From a virus, in the IMG/VR virus record IMGVR_UViG_3300028025_002130, positions 1 through 28,726 of that record: a DNA stretch of 28,726 nucleotides. One strand, written 5' to 3'. This document shows positions 20,327 to 27,942 of this stretch, one piece after another (the stretch's first letter is position 1; every line of letters begins with the position of its first letter). The notes under the pieces were generated by a model. The model was not told where the DNA came from. It did no database searches and worked only from the letters and a program-made list of their open reading frames with translations. The position numbers were made by a program, and so were the translations under genes.

Positions 20327-21196
20327 TTAGCGGGCTTCGAGGGTTTGGACGCGGGCGGTGAGTTCTTTGATGGCAGCGACAAGAATCGGAACCACTCGTG
20401 ACATATCAATCGACTGAGCTTTGATGCTGCCATCCTCGTTCACATCGTCCTTCTCGCCATTGACCGCAGCGGGAACAACCTCGGCCAATTCATGGGCCAA
20501 GAATCCTTCGCCAGCAGAACCGTTCGACTTCCACTTGTAGACAGAAGGCTTGAGCGCATTGACGCGAGCAAGTCCACCAGACAGCGGAGCAACAGATTCC
20601 TTCAGTCGATAATCGGAAGTGCTGTTGAACGTAGCGCCGGAAGTGGTGACTGAGATGTTTCCAACGCTTGAGTTGTTCCTACGAAGATCGACAATGGTTC
20701 CATCAGATGTAGTGCGATTTACTACAATCTGAATCTGATTTCCTTCAGACTGCATTCCGATTGATGCCTGACCAAATGTTACGCCAGAAGTGTTGTTAAG
20801 ACCGGCACCCGTGCGAGCCACCAAAAGGTTTCCAGAAGAATCGACGCGACAACGCTCAGATCCGCCAGTTGATATTGCAACAGTGTCAGAAGCAGGAAAA
20901 TAAACTCCCGTGTTCGTGTCTCCTGTCGTATTAAGAGCAGGAGTCGATGCTGAACCAGCAGCAAAAGTCGAAACTCCAGTGACGCCAAGCGTGGTTCCAA
21001 CAGTCGCAGCGCCGGTGATGGTGGCGGAGGCGAGGGTGGCGGTGCCGCCGGAACCGAGAAGTTGATTGATCGTCGACTTCTTGGTCGTGCCGCTGGCGGC
21101 CATTGACGTATCGGAGACGTCGACGATCACCAACGGGTCGGCCGTGGGATCGACTGTTGAGATGGCCGTTAAGGCCGTAATTTTGGAGTCTGCCAT
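20327..21196 (-). CDS. Tail fibre with C-terminal S74 self-cleaving chaperone (289 aa)
   Basis: Residues 1-50 (SKITALTAISTVDPTADPLVIVDVSD...) are a typical fibre/virion-anchor start, and 50-190 are Thr/Ser/Gly-rich repeat strands, as in trimeric fibres. From about 194 an intramolecular chaperone (Peptidase_S74) follows: SDYRLKE has S194 and K199, the Ser-Lys pair with the spacing of endosialidase chaperones; then YKWKS, GFLAHELAEVVP and a terminal coiled coil (VPILVAAIKELTARVQTL). Self-cleavage at S194 would release about 96 residues after trimer folding. The catalytic pair is visible; host range role is inferred. The gene is between the head and tail modules, unusual for a fibre. Confidence 0.85.
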   Translation of the reverse strand: MADSKITALTAISTVDPTADPLVIVDVSDTSMAASGTTKKSTINQLLGSGGTATLASATITGAATVGTTLGVTGVSTFAAGSASTPALNTTGDTNTGVYFPASDTVAISTGGSERCRVDSSGNLLVARTGAGLNNTSGVTFGQASIGMQSEGNQIQIVVNRTTSDGTIVDLRRNNSSVGNISVTTSGATFNSTSDYRLKESVAPLSGGLARVNALKPSVYKWKSNGSAGEGFLAHELAEVVPAAVNGEKDDVNEDGSIKAQSIDMSRVVPILVAAIKELTARVQTLEAR

Positions 21197-21197
21197 A

Positions 21198-21434
21198 TCA
21201 GTAAACGGTGAGGATGAACTTGTCGGAGTTTTCGGTTAGTAAAAGGTCGGTGCCGTCTTCCAAAGCGATTCGGTCGTAGGTGCCGAACGAGAAAACGATC
21301 TTACCGGAGGCATCTTCCTGCAGGACGAAGAACTCGTCCTCCTGGAGCATATCGCGCCGCAGGATCGGCAGATCGAAGCCGCCGGCCTCGCCGGAGGGCG
21401 CTCGATTGGTTCCGATGCCGATGCCGAGTCTCAT
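21198..21434 (-). CDS. Small beta-rich structural-region protein (78 aa)
   Basis: Begins MRLGIGIGTNRAPSGEAGGFDLP and then alternates short strands with acidic loops (EFFVLQEDASGKIVFS, DRIALEDGTDLLLTENSDKFILTV). The ALEDGxxLLLTEN type of repeat is also seen at 17751-18206. It follows the 87-aa gene by 3 bp (TAACACATG) and precedes the fibre by 1 bp. May be a virion component; no family recognised. Confidence 0.65.
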   Translation of the reverse strand: MRLGIGIGTNRAPSGEAGGFDLPILRRDMLQEDEFFVLQEDASGKIVFSFGTYDRIALEDGTDLLLTENSDKFILTVY

Positions 21435-21437
21435 GTG

Positions 21438-21701
21438 TTAGGCGGTGCGAGCCAGGAATGCCACGGCCTTGCCAGAGGCCAGTTGAAAGCCGGTGATGTC
21501 ACCGCACAGCGGGAAGCCGGCCGGCAGGGTGATGCCGGTCCAAGTCCCAGAGATCCCAGTGCCTGTGATCGAGGTGAAGACGGTCGGCTCAGCCGGAATC
21601 ACGGCCGAGAAGTTGCCAGTCTGGGCAGCCGTGGTGGTCACCGGGAAGAATCCCTGGCGCCCCATGCTGTATTCCATCGAGATGTCTGCTTGAACGGCCA
21701 T
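21438..21701 (-). CDS. Hypothetical head-region protein (87 aa)
   Basis: Short beta-rich Thr/Gly protein (MAVQADISMEYSMGRQGFFP, GTGISGTWTGITLPAGFP, CGDITGFQL). Its ATG is preceded by a C/A-rich leader (CTAACCAAGACAAAAC) that begins right after a strong hairpin (21719-21752), suggesting its own translational control. It lies where lambda-like phages encode a decoration or head-completion protein. Function unknown. Confidence 0.65.
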   Translation of the reverse strand: MAVQADISMEYSMGRQGFFPVTTTAAQTGNFSAVIPAEPTVFTSITGTGISGTWTGITLPAGFPLCGDITGFQLASGKAVAFLARTA

Positions 21702-21718
21702 GTTTTGTCTTGGTTAGA

Positions 21719-21752
21719 GGGGAGGCCACCGGAACTTTCCAGCAGCCTCCCC
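21719..21752 (-). other. Strong RNA hairpin after the capsid gene pair
   Basis: GGGGAGGC and GCCTCCCC are perfect 8-bp arms. Inside them, CTGGA pairs with TCCGG (one G-U) across a 2x2 internal loop, closing an AAGT tetraloop, so the stem totals 13 bp in 34 nt. It lies 9 nt after the stop of the 58-aa gene. No U run follows on the minus strand, so not a standard terminator; it may block 3' exonucleases, pause polymerase or separate capsid mRNA levels from downstream genes. Confidence 0.7.
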
Positions 21753-21761
21753 AATATTAGG

Positions 21762-21938
21762 TTAACCTTTGCGAACTTTCGGTGCCAGGGCTCCCTGTAT
21801 CCACAGGATGAGCTTGCCTCCTTCGGGAACGGTCGCGGTGTTGAAGCCGTCGCGCTGGAGAGACGCGTCGACATCGGGACCAGAAACGAGCTTGGTTTTG
21901 CCGTTCTTGTCCACCGAGATGGTTGTGGCGATTCTCAT
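21762..21938 (-). CDS. Small head-associated protein (58 aa)
   Basis: ATG at 21938, 11 nt after the capsid stop. The product begins MRIATTISVDKNGKTKLVSG and ends WIQGALAPKVRKG. It is a small beta-type protein in the position of a decoration or neck protein. The TAA at 21762-21764 is followed by the hairpin at 21719-21752. Function unknown. Confidence 0.65.
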   Translation of the reverse strand: MRIATTISVDKNGKTKLVSGPDVDASLQRDGFNTATVPEGGKLILWIQGALAPKVRKG

Positions 21939-21949
21939 GGGTCAGCCGA

Positions 21950-23107
21950 TTAGGCGGTGATGAGAACTTCGGCCTGCGTGGTGTCCGCGGCGGCAGCACC
22001 GAACATAATGTCGTAGGACGCCATGTGAGCGCGGGTAGCGCGGCTGTACCAGACCGACAACAGCACGGAGAGGCCGTTGGACAGCTCGACCGTGCGCTGC
22101 TCCAGGAACTCACCGGCGATCATTCCGACCGGCAGGCCCGAGGCCACCGCGATGGCGTCCTGGCCGCAAACGAAGCCGGCGGTGTTGGCGATGGCGCCGG
22201 TCCAGTCGTTCTGCTCCAGGATGTTGGCGAATCCGAAATAGCCGTTGTTCAGAGGGCCGTAGCGGCTGTCCGGGAACGGGTTGGTGCCGGCGGCAGCAGT
22301 CAATTGGCCGGAGAACATCAGGCGAGCCAGGTGGCCACCGTCGAGCAGCAGCAGCTTCTGGCGGTAGTTCTTGGCCAGGGCGAGGATGGCCGGGAGGTCG
22401 GAGCTGTCGAAGTTGGCAGCCGTTCCGATAGCCGTGCCGGCGCCGTAGTTACCGGAGGTCATCACCGCGGTGACCTTCTTGGAGATCGCCAAGGCGAAGA
22501 TCTCGGCAGAGCCCTGGGACAAGTCGGAGAGGGCGAAGCCCTGGTTGAGCTCCTGCTGGGTGACCGTGAAGGTCTTGGTGATCTGGTTCACCGTCACCGA
22601 GGTGGCGGCCAGAGTCGATTGGTTGGCAGCGCCATCCTCGAAGTTGGTGGCGTTGTCGACCGCGGCGTCGCCGGTGGTGAACTTCTTAACCTGCACCGTC
22701 GCACGGGGGCGGAGGTTATCTAGGCCGACGTTGCGGGTGAAGTTGCTGATCATGGCCAGCTTGGCAGTGGCCACGGTGATCACGGCGTCGGCGAGGTAGT
22801 CGACAACCAAGCCAGAAGCGAAGGTGTTCGCGTTCTGCGGGGCAATCAGCGCCGACTGGCGGAGCAGTTCGCTGTGGTTCTCAACCAGGAAGCGCTGGCG
22901 CTCGGCACCGGCGCGGAGGCTCTTGTGCTTCTCCAGGAGCGGGTTGCCGAGGTTCTGGATCACCGGCCGGAGCGGCTCGGGAGCAGGGGCGGCGGTGATG
23001 CCCTTGGCGCTGATGGCAGCGGCAACGGCCTTGGCCACGATGGCGTCGATGTCGAGGGCGGACGGCGCACTAGGAGCGGCCGCCACCACGGTGTTTGTAT
23101 CAGTCAT
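21950..23107 (-). CDS. Possible internally started major capsid protein (385 aa)
   Basis: The codons before Met334 of the fusion (Ser-Gln-Gln-Thr-Pro-His-Asn) are CACAGCAGACACCACACAAC, a C/A-rich, G-poor stretch like the leaders of the genes at 5394, 9439, 9665 and 27942. The protein from MTDTNTVVAAAPSAPSA onwards would be a 385-aa capsid subunit with a helical, Ala-rich N-terminal part (possible delta domain). Whether ribosomes start here is inference; the alternative is proteolytic release from the fusion. Confidence 0.4.
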   Translation of the reverse strand: MTDTNTVVAAAPSAPSALDIDAIVAKAVAAAISAKGITAAPAPEPLRPVIQNLGNPLLEKHKSLRAGAERQRFLVENHSELLRQSALIAPQNANTFASGLVVDYLADAVITVATAKLAMISNFTRNVGLDNLRPRATVQVKKFTTGDAAVDNATNFEDGAANQSTLAATSVTVNQITKTFTVTQQELNQGFALSDLSQGSAEIFALAISKKVTAVMTSGNYGAGTAIGTAANFDSSDLPAILALAKNYRQKLLLLDGGHLARLMFSGQLTAAAGTNPFPDSRYGPLNNGYFGFANILEQNDWTGAIANTAGFVCGQDAIAVASGLPVGMIAGEFLEQRTVELSNGLSVLLSVWYSRATRAHMASYDIMFGAAAADTTQAEVLITA

Positions 23108-24106
23108 GTTGTGTGGTGTCTGCTGTGATGTCGGCGCGGTTGTCGCGCCATCGGCGGCAGCGTCGGTGCTGCCGGTCGAAAGTTTGTCATCCGGAGATTC
23201 ATCCGGGGTCTCGCCCTCCTCGATTTCGAGCTGGGCATAAAGCGCTTGGAACCAATCACGGCCTGCGGCGCCGCCCCAGAGGTTAGCGGAGACATCGGCC
23301 GGGGTGTTGGGCTCGGCATCCAGGAAGCGCTCGTTGCGAGCCCACCAGGCGTTGGCCTTCTGGATCTTGGCCTCGTTGGGGGCCTCACCGGCCACCAGGG
23401 CCTCGGCCTCCAGAACGGTCTCTTTCTCCAGGCCTTCACCAGCCAGGCCTTGGGCGTACTGCTCCAGGCCGCGGCGAAGGTTGTTTTTAACGGTCTCCGG
23501 GGCGGTTTTGGTGACAGCCCGGGGGTGCCAGCAGGCGGCGATGGCCATCTGCTCCTCGGTCATCTTGTCGGCCAGGCCGAACTGGATGGCCTCCTGGGCG
23601 GTAAACCAGGTCTCTTCCTTCATGGCTGCCCGGATCTGAGAGGTCGGTCGGCCGGTCACCTTGGAGTAGATACCGGCCAGCACCTCGGCGTGTTGATCCA
23701 AGGCATCGGCCATCTTCCGCATCTCCTCCGAGGTGCCTGCCACCATTCCGGAGGGGTCGTGAATCATGAACAGGGCGGCATCAGCGATCTCAACGGTGTC
23801 GCCGGCCAGGGCGATGATCGAAGCAATCGAGGCAGCAATGCCGACCACGCGGGTGGTGACGGGCGCCTGCCGGCCTCGCAGCATATTGTAGATGGCCAGG
23901 CCGTCCCAGACGTTGCCGCCGGGGCTGTTGATCTCGATCACCAGGGGGCCTTGGCCGACGTCCTGAAGGGCTTGGCTGAAGGCCTTGGCCGAAATACCGG
24001 AGCCACCGAACCAGTCCTCACCGATCTGATCGAAGATCTGGAGGGTGGCCGGCTCCGAGGCCGAGGCCCGGGGCTGGTAGGAAAGCCAGTTGTTGATCTT
24101 GGTCAT
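21950..24106 (-). CDS. Prohead protease-scaffold-major capsid fusion (718 aa)
   Basis: Residues 20-190 are a ClpP-like protease: GPLVIEINSPGGNVWDGLAI, then VVGIAASIASIIALAG with the nucleophile Ser in AASIAS (S93) and FMIHDPSG with catalytic His116. Residues 200-333 are charged, helical and repetitive (EKETVLEAEALVAGEAPNEA), like a scaffold or delta domain. Residues 334-718 are the capsid subunit, with ISNFTRNVGLDNLRPRATVQVKKF, a central FEDGAANQSTL segment and SRATRAHMASYDI near the end. In lambda these are separate (C/Nu3 and E). The fusion implies one polypeptide or internal initiation: Met334 (23107) has a C/A-rich leader like free-standing genes. The protease would remove the linker during maturation. 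Starts with ATGA overlap with the portal. Confidence 0.88.
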   Translation of the reverse strand: MTKINNWLSYQPRASASEPATLQIFDQIGEDWFGGSGISAKAFSQALQDVGQGPLVIEINSPGGNVWDGLAIYNMLRGRQAPVTTRVVGIAASIASIIALAGDTVEIADAALFMIHDPSGMVAGTSEEMRKMADALDQHAEVLAGIYSKVTGRPTSQIRAAMKEETWFTAQEAIQFGLADKMTEEQMAIAACWHPRAVTKTAPETVKNNLRRGLEQYAQGLAGEGLEKETVLEAEALVAGEAPNEAKIQKANAWWARNERFLDAEPNTPADVSANLWGGAAGRDWFQALYAQLEIEEGETPDESPDDKLSTGSTDAAADGATTAPTSQQTPHNMTDTNTVVAAAPSAPSALDIDAIVAKAVAAAISAKGITAAPAPEPLRPVIQNLGNPLLEKHKSLRAGAERQRFLVENHSELLRQSALIAPQNANTFASGLVVDYLADAVITVATAKLAMISNFTRNVGLDNLRPRATVQVKKFTTGDAAVDNATNFEDGAANQSTLAATSVTVNQITKTFTVTQQELNQGFALSDLSQGSAEIFALAISKKVTAVMTSGNYGAGTAIGTAANFDSSDLPAILALAKNYRQKLLLLDGGHLARLMFSGQLTAAAGTNPFPDSRYGPLNNGYFGFANILEQNDWTGAIANTAGFVCGQDAIAVASGLPVGMIAGEFLEQRTVELSNGLSVLLSVWYSRATRAHMASYDIMFGAAAADTTQAEVLITA

Positions 24107-25638
24107 TCTGATTTCTTGGATCTGGGTTTCCGTTTCTTGGCCACTGCAACCACCTCCTGGGGAGGCTCAGACGGGATGGCCTCGGGCATAGTCTCCGAGG
24201 GCGCCTGCTCGATGGCCATCTCGGCCGGCTCCGGTGCGATAGGCTGCTTCTGGGCGGTCGAGATCTCGGAGACATCGAGGCCGTATTTATTGGCCAGGTC
24301 TTGGATGTACCGGGCCTGCTGCGCCTTGGCCTCCAGGGCAGATCGCCAGTCGATGCCTCGGGCGCCGTAAATCTCGTCGTAAGTTGTGACGCCGGCACCA
24401 AGTTCTGCAAGCTGTGCGGCAGAGTTGCGGCCGACGTCGACGTTAGGCGAGCGGGGCGCCTGGATGGCCACCTCGTACCAGTCGTCGGGAGAATCGCGGA
24501 GGCTGGGGTCGGTGCGGATGGCGTATTCCATCACATATTCCCAGATCCTACGGGCGGCCGAGGCCATCACCTGGTGACGGCTCCGGAACCACACTGAAGA
24601 CATATCCAGGGCGCCGCGGTAGACCGTGCCCTGCATTCCCTCCGGGAACACCAGGACGTAGGGGATGCCGACGCCGGCGCACACCTTCTCAGTCAGGCTG
24701 CGCCAGTATTCGCGCATGTTGACGTTGGGGCGGTCGGCCTGGAACTGCTCGAACTCGTCCCCGGACTTCAGAACTTTGACCGTCGAGCCGAACACGTTCT
24801 CGTAGTACGTCTGGGCAGTGCCTTGGCTACCGACAACACCGGAGCGGAGGCTGCTGGCCTGCACCTCCCCGGAGCTGGTCTTGATCACCTGGGCCACGCT
24901 AGAGGCCAGCTTACAGGATTCCATCTCCAGCTTCTGGAGGTCGTCCAGGTCGTGCAGGTCGTTAATGACGCACGCCACGAAGGGCAGGCCGCGGAGCTGG
25001 CCGGCACGCTGGGCCTCGTAGATGTGGACGATGGAGTCGGAAGATATCGACCGGACTTCGGTGAGTTGGCCCTGGTTCGTTTCCTGCCCAATAAAGTAGG
25101 AAAGAGCGCGGCCTGTTTTGGTATCGAACCGGACTCCATCGAAGATGTCCGGCGATTGCTCCTGGCCGGTAGGTGTCGCCACCTGTTGCGGCTCGATGAG
25201 CTGAAGACGCGGACGCCCCGAGTCGCCCTTGGTCAGAAGCAGGAAGGATTCACCATCGTAGAACCAGCCACGGGCGGCCAGGCTCATGAGGGTGCCGAAA
25301 GACTGCCGGGATCCGATGTCCGGATAACGGCACCAGGTGTCCCACCATTTCTTGGCCCGGAGATTCCAGTCGGGATCCGAGGAAGCCGGCTGCACCGAGA
25401 AGTTGCTGCCAACGGTGTAGTTCTCGAACAAGTCACCGAGGCGGTTCATCACCGCGTTGTTCTGCTCGAAGAATCTGCTTTTCCGGACGATCTGCTGCCG
25501 GGTCGAGGCAGTAACATCGAACCGCACCGAGGTGTAGCTCGTGTCCAGGAAGGAACGCCGGATCGAGTTGGAAGCGCCCTCGTAGCGGTTTACAGGAGCC
25601 GACCGGAACTTAGCCAGGATGGTGTCGAGGAATCCCAT
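24103..25638 (-). CDS. Portal protein, lambda family (511 aa)
   Basis: Dodecameric channel at the head vertex through which DNA is packaged and ejected. YEGASNSIRRSFLDTSYTS, then VRKSRFFEQNNAVMNRLGDLFENYTVGSNFSVQP, DGESFLLLTKGDSGRPRLQLIEPQQV and WRSLTEKVCAGVGIPYVLVFPEG match the lambda gpB-type portal. Length is typical. The C-terminal part is acidic/proline-rich (EPAEMAIEQAPSETMPEAI) and ends basic (KKRKPRSKKSE). Start at ATG 25638 shares one base with the previous stop (TGATG). The stop overlaps the protease start. Confidence 0.92.
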   Translation of the reverse strand: MGFLDTILAKFRSAPVNRYEGASNSIRRSFLDTSYTSVRFDVTASTRQQIVRKSRFFEQNNAVMNRLGDLFENYTVGSNFSVQPASSDPDWNLRAKKWWDTWCRYPDIGSRQSFGTLMSLAARGWFYDGESFLLLTKGDSGRPRLQLIEPQQVATPTGQEQSPDIFDGVRFDTKTGRALSYFIGQETNQGQLTEVRSISSDSIVHIYEAQRAGQLRGLPFVACVINDLHDLDDLQKLEMESCKLASSVAQVIKTSSGEVQASSLRSGVVGSQGTAQTYYENVFGSTVKVLKSGDEFEQFQADRPNVNMREYWRSLTEKVCAGVGIPYVLVFPEGMQGTVYRGALDMSSVWFRSRHQVMASAARRIWEYVMEYAIRTDPSLRDSPDDWYEVAIQAPRSPNVDVGRNSAAQLAELGAGVTTYDEIYGARGIDWRSALEAKAQQARYIQDLANKYGLDVSEISTAQKQPIAPEPAEMAIEQAPSETMPEAIPSEPPQEVVAVAKKRKPRSKKSE

Positions 25639-26045
25639 CAGGTCATCCCCGTTCTGATGGCGCCCTCTCGACGGAAGTTCGAGAAGTCACCGCCGTAACT
25701 GGTCACAGCGACCAGGACGACGGCCATCATTTTGTTGAAGATCTGGGTGTCGGTAGGGGCGGCGATGCCGTCCTGGCCGAGTAGGTAGACAGCCAGCTCG
25801 TAGTCGGCGATCAGGCTTTCCCACATCTCGACCATCTCGGAAGGCGTGGGGGCGCCCTTACCGGGCTCGGCAAACTCGACCGAGACATCCGAGGAAGATG
25901 TCGACCGAACAACCTGGCCGGACTCGATCACCGAGGCCGCGGCAATGACCTTCGAGGTCAGGGCGGCCAGCAGTGTGGCGCCACCGAGGGCGCTGTAGAC
26001 ACTGCGAAGATAGGCACGCTTGATTGCGACCGTGAAAGTGAACAC
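25638..26045 (-). CDS. Hypothetical protein between terminase and portal (135 aa)
   Basis: Lies in lambda's gpW place, but is twice as long as gpW and does not resemble it. Helical N-terminal segment (IKRAYLRSVYSALGGATLLAALTS), a Ser/Thr-rich stretch, and a C-terminal part (MVEMWESLIADYELAVYLL, MMAVVLVAVTSYGG). The start is uncertain: GTG at 26045 is the first usual start codon, yet the frame continues with a sensible sequence (AIEQAKKCESLQPE) back to an ATT at 26084 just after the terminase stop. Function unknown; a head-completion role is possible. Confidence 0.65.
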   Translation of the reverse strand: MFTFTVAIKRAYLRSVYSALGGATLLAALTSKVIAAASVIESGQVVRSTSSSDVSVEFAEPGKGAPTPSEMVEMWESLIADYELAVYLLGQDGIAAPTDTQIFNKMMAVVLVAVTSYGGDFSNFRREGAIRTGMT

Positions 26046-26091
26046 CTCGGGCTGGAGGCTTTCACATTTTTTGGCCTGTTCAATGGCTTAG

Positions 26092-27942
26092 CTAAGACTG
26101 GACATCGCTTGACGCTAGGTCATTCCAGAGCATCACCATGGCCAGTTGCATGATCTCGCAGTCGTGCAGATGGTCGGGCCACTTTTGGTTGCGCTTCACC
26201 CAGACGTGTTTGATCCGGCCGGCGCGGTTGGCTTGGGGCCGTAGCAGGTGAGAGTCGAGGTGACGCCAGTAAAGATCAGGATCAGCCACATAGGCACCTT
26301 CGGCCTGGACGCTGGGCGGCTCTTGGTGCACGCCCCATTCCCGGTCGATGTCGCCCTTCCGGAGCCTTGAGAGCATATCCCGGAGGTGCTCGGTGTCGAA
26401 CACCAGGAGAGGCTGCACCACATCGGTACGCATCGAGGAAGATGTCGACAGGCCGAACGGGTGCACCGCCCCGCTTGATGTCGTGAACCGGGCGCCGGTC
26501 TCCCGACCTTTTAGTGGAAGCCATCCGATCAGGGCAGGCTTTCGGAGACCGCCCTCTGGCGGGAACCGCAGGCCGCACGGGTAGCTGATAGGGTTTGAGG
26601 TCACCGAGGAATAACTGGCGCAAGAATCGTAAACCGTCTGGGTATTGAAGCCTGAGTCAATGCCCACATCCATGTCGTGCACCTCCAGAGCCACCTGCAC
26701 CCGGCGTAGGGCAGCGAAGTCATCGGCATGGCCGGCAGCCACCAGGGTGCTGTTGCCGTCCTTCCATTCCCGGCAGACCCACCACAGGAACGGCGCCACG
26801 GCCTGGACGTCTGCGGTGAGGTAGCGGCGGCCACCGGTGATCGTGACCGCGGCCGATGCCTCGGGTCGTTCCTGCTGTACGTCCTGCTGCTCCCAGGGCT
26901 CGGCCAGGTTGCCGTTGATGAATCCTTGCAGGCCGGCCATGGATGCCTTGGCCTCGATGAAGGCCACGGCCAGATGGCCCCAGGTGCACTTCCGATCCGG
27001 GCTGTAGAGGCTGCTGAGATGGTAGGACCGCACGCCGGGCATGGCGTTGGGATTCTCCGGGCGCCATTGGCCGTGCCGGAGGGCTGCCACCTTGTGGGCG
27101 TCGGTGATCTTGCCAAGGCAGAGCTGGCAGACGTAATGGGCGGAGGCCCGGATCTTGGCCAGGTCATGCTTGCCGTCCTCGGTCTTGGCGTCGTCCCAGG
27201 TCACCTGGCGCCATTCGAGCTTGATCAGCTCCCGGCAGTGTGGGCAGGGCAGGTAGTAGCGGCGCTGGTCGCCCCGGAGGAAGCGCTGCCAGATCCGGCC
27301 TTCGACCACCGTGGGCGTGCTGGTCATGAAGGCTTTGCTACTTGAAAAGCTCTTGAGGCGCTGTTCAGCCAGGTCGAGGGCGTCGGCCTCCTTGGCGGTA
27401 GCCTCGGCGAACTTGTCTACCTCGTCGGCAATCAGCACCCGGACGGGTCGGGAGGCTAGGTTGGCCGGGCTGTTAGATCCGACAAAAGTCAGGGTCGACC
27501 GGGTAAAGTTCTGCTCTAGGTTGGTGATCTTGTCGGCCTCGGCCGGGAAGCATTCGAGCATGGTCGGGCTGTCCTCCAGCATAGGCAGCCAGCGGGACTT
27601 AGAGAATGACCTGGCCAGATTCTCCGAGGGCATCAGCCACAGGGCCGGGCTGGGCTCGTTGGCGATCAGCCAGGCCAGGCCGGCCATCAGGGTGGTCGTT
27701 TTACTGGTCTGTGATCCCCAGCATAGGGTCACCTCGGAGACCGATGGATCCTTCCAGGCCTCCATGGGCTCCCGGGTGTAGGGCCGCACCGAGGTGGAGA
27801 ACGGCCCGGGGTGCTCGGTCTGCCGTTGGGTTAGCCGGAGGTTGGCCTCGGACCATTCGACCACCGTCTGCTGCGGGGTCGGGCGGTAGAGGCTCCGGCG
27901 GTAGTCCAGAAGGGAGCGCTGCAGGTCGGTCAGGATTTCCAT
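26092..27942 (-). CDS. Terminase large subunit, GpA family (616 aa)
   Basis: ATP-driven DNA packaging motor with a nuclease domain. Walker A-like GSQTSKTT at 76-83, Walker B VLIADEVD at 169-176 with D173 and E174, and the coupling motif MTSTP at 206-210. Two Cys pairs (CPHC 233-236; CQLC 272-275) make a zinc-finger-like insertion typical of GpA. In the C-terminal nuclease, YLTADVQ (D378) and GIDSGFN (D429) supply acidic metal ligands. Start at ATG 27942 gives MEILTDLQRSLLDYRRS and overlaps the small subunit's end by 13 bp. Longer starts run in that gene. The leader is C/A-rich (CTACACAACACCGACCC) and lies in the small subunit's last codons. Confidence 0.95.
   Translation of the reverse strand: MEILTDLQRSLLDYRRSLYRPTPQQTVVEWSEANLRLTQRQTEHPGPFSTSVRPYTREPMEAWKDPSVSEVTLCWGSQTSKTTTLMAGLAWLIANEPSPALWLMPSENLARSFSKSRWLPMLEDSPTMLECFPAEADKITNLEQNFTRSTLTFVGSNSPANLASRPVRVLIADEVDKFAEATAKEADALDLAEQRLKSFSSSKAFMTSTPTVVEGRIWQRFLRGDQRRYYLPCPHCRELIKLEWRQVTWDDAKTEDGKHDLAKIRASAHYVCQLCLGKITDAHKVAALRHGQWRPENPNAMPGVRSYHLSSLYSPDRKCTWGHLAVAFIEAKASMAGLQGFINGNLAEPWEQQDVQQERPEASAAVTITGGRRYLTADVQAVAPFLWWVCREWKDGNSTLVAAGHADDFAALRRVQVALEVHDMDVGIDSGFNTQTVYDSCASYSSVTSNPISYPCGLRFPPEGGLRKPALIGWLPLKGRETGARFTTSSGAVHPFGLSTSSSMRTDVVQPLLVFDTEHLRDMLSRLRKGDIDREWGVHQEPPSVQAEGAYVADPDLYWRHLDSHLLRPQANRAGRIKHVWVKRNQKWPDHLHDCEIMQLAMVMLWNDLASSDVQS

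Noticed and set aside
23246-24370. 374-codon open frame on the plus strand
   Set aside because: It is antisense to the protease half of the capsid fusion, is Gly/Leu-rich as expected from reading a GC-rich gene backwards, and has no domain pattern.
24823-25698. 291-codon open frame on the plus strand
   Set aside because: Antisense to the portal gene, whose family match is clear; composition is that of a reverse-strand shadow.
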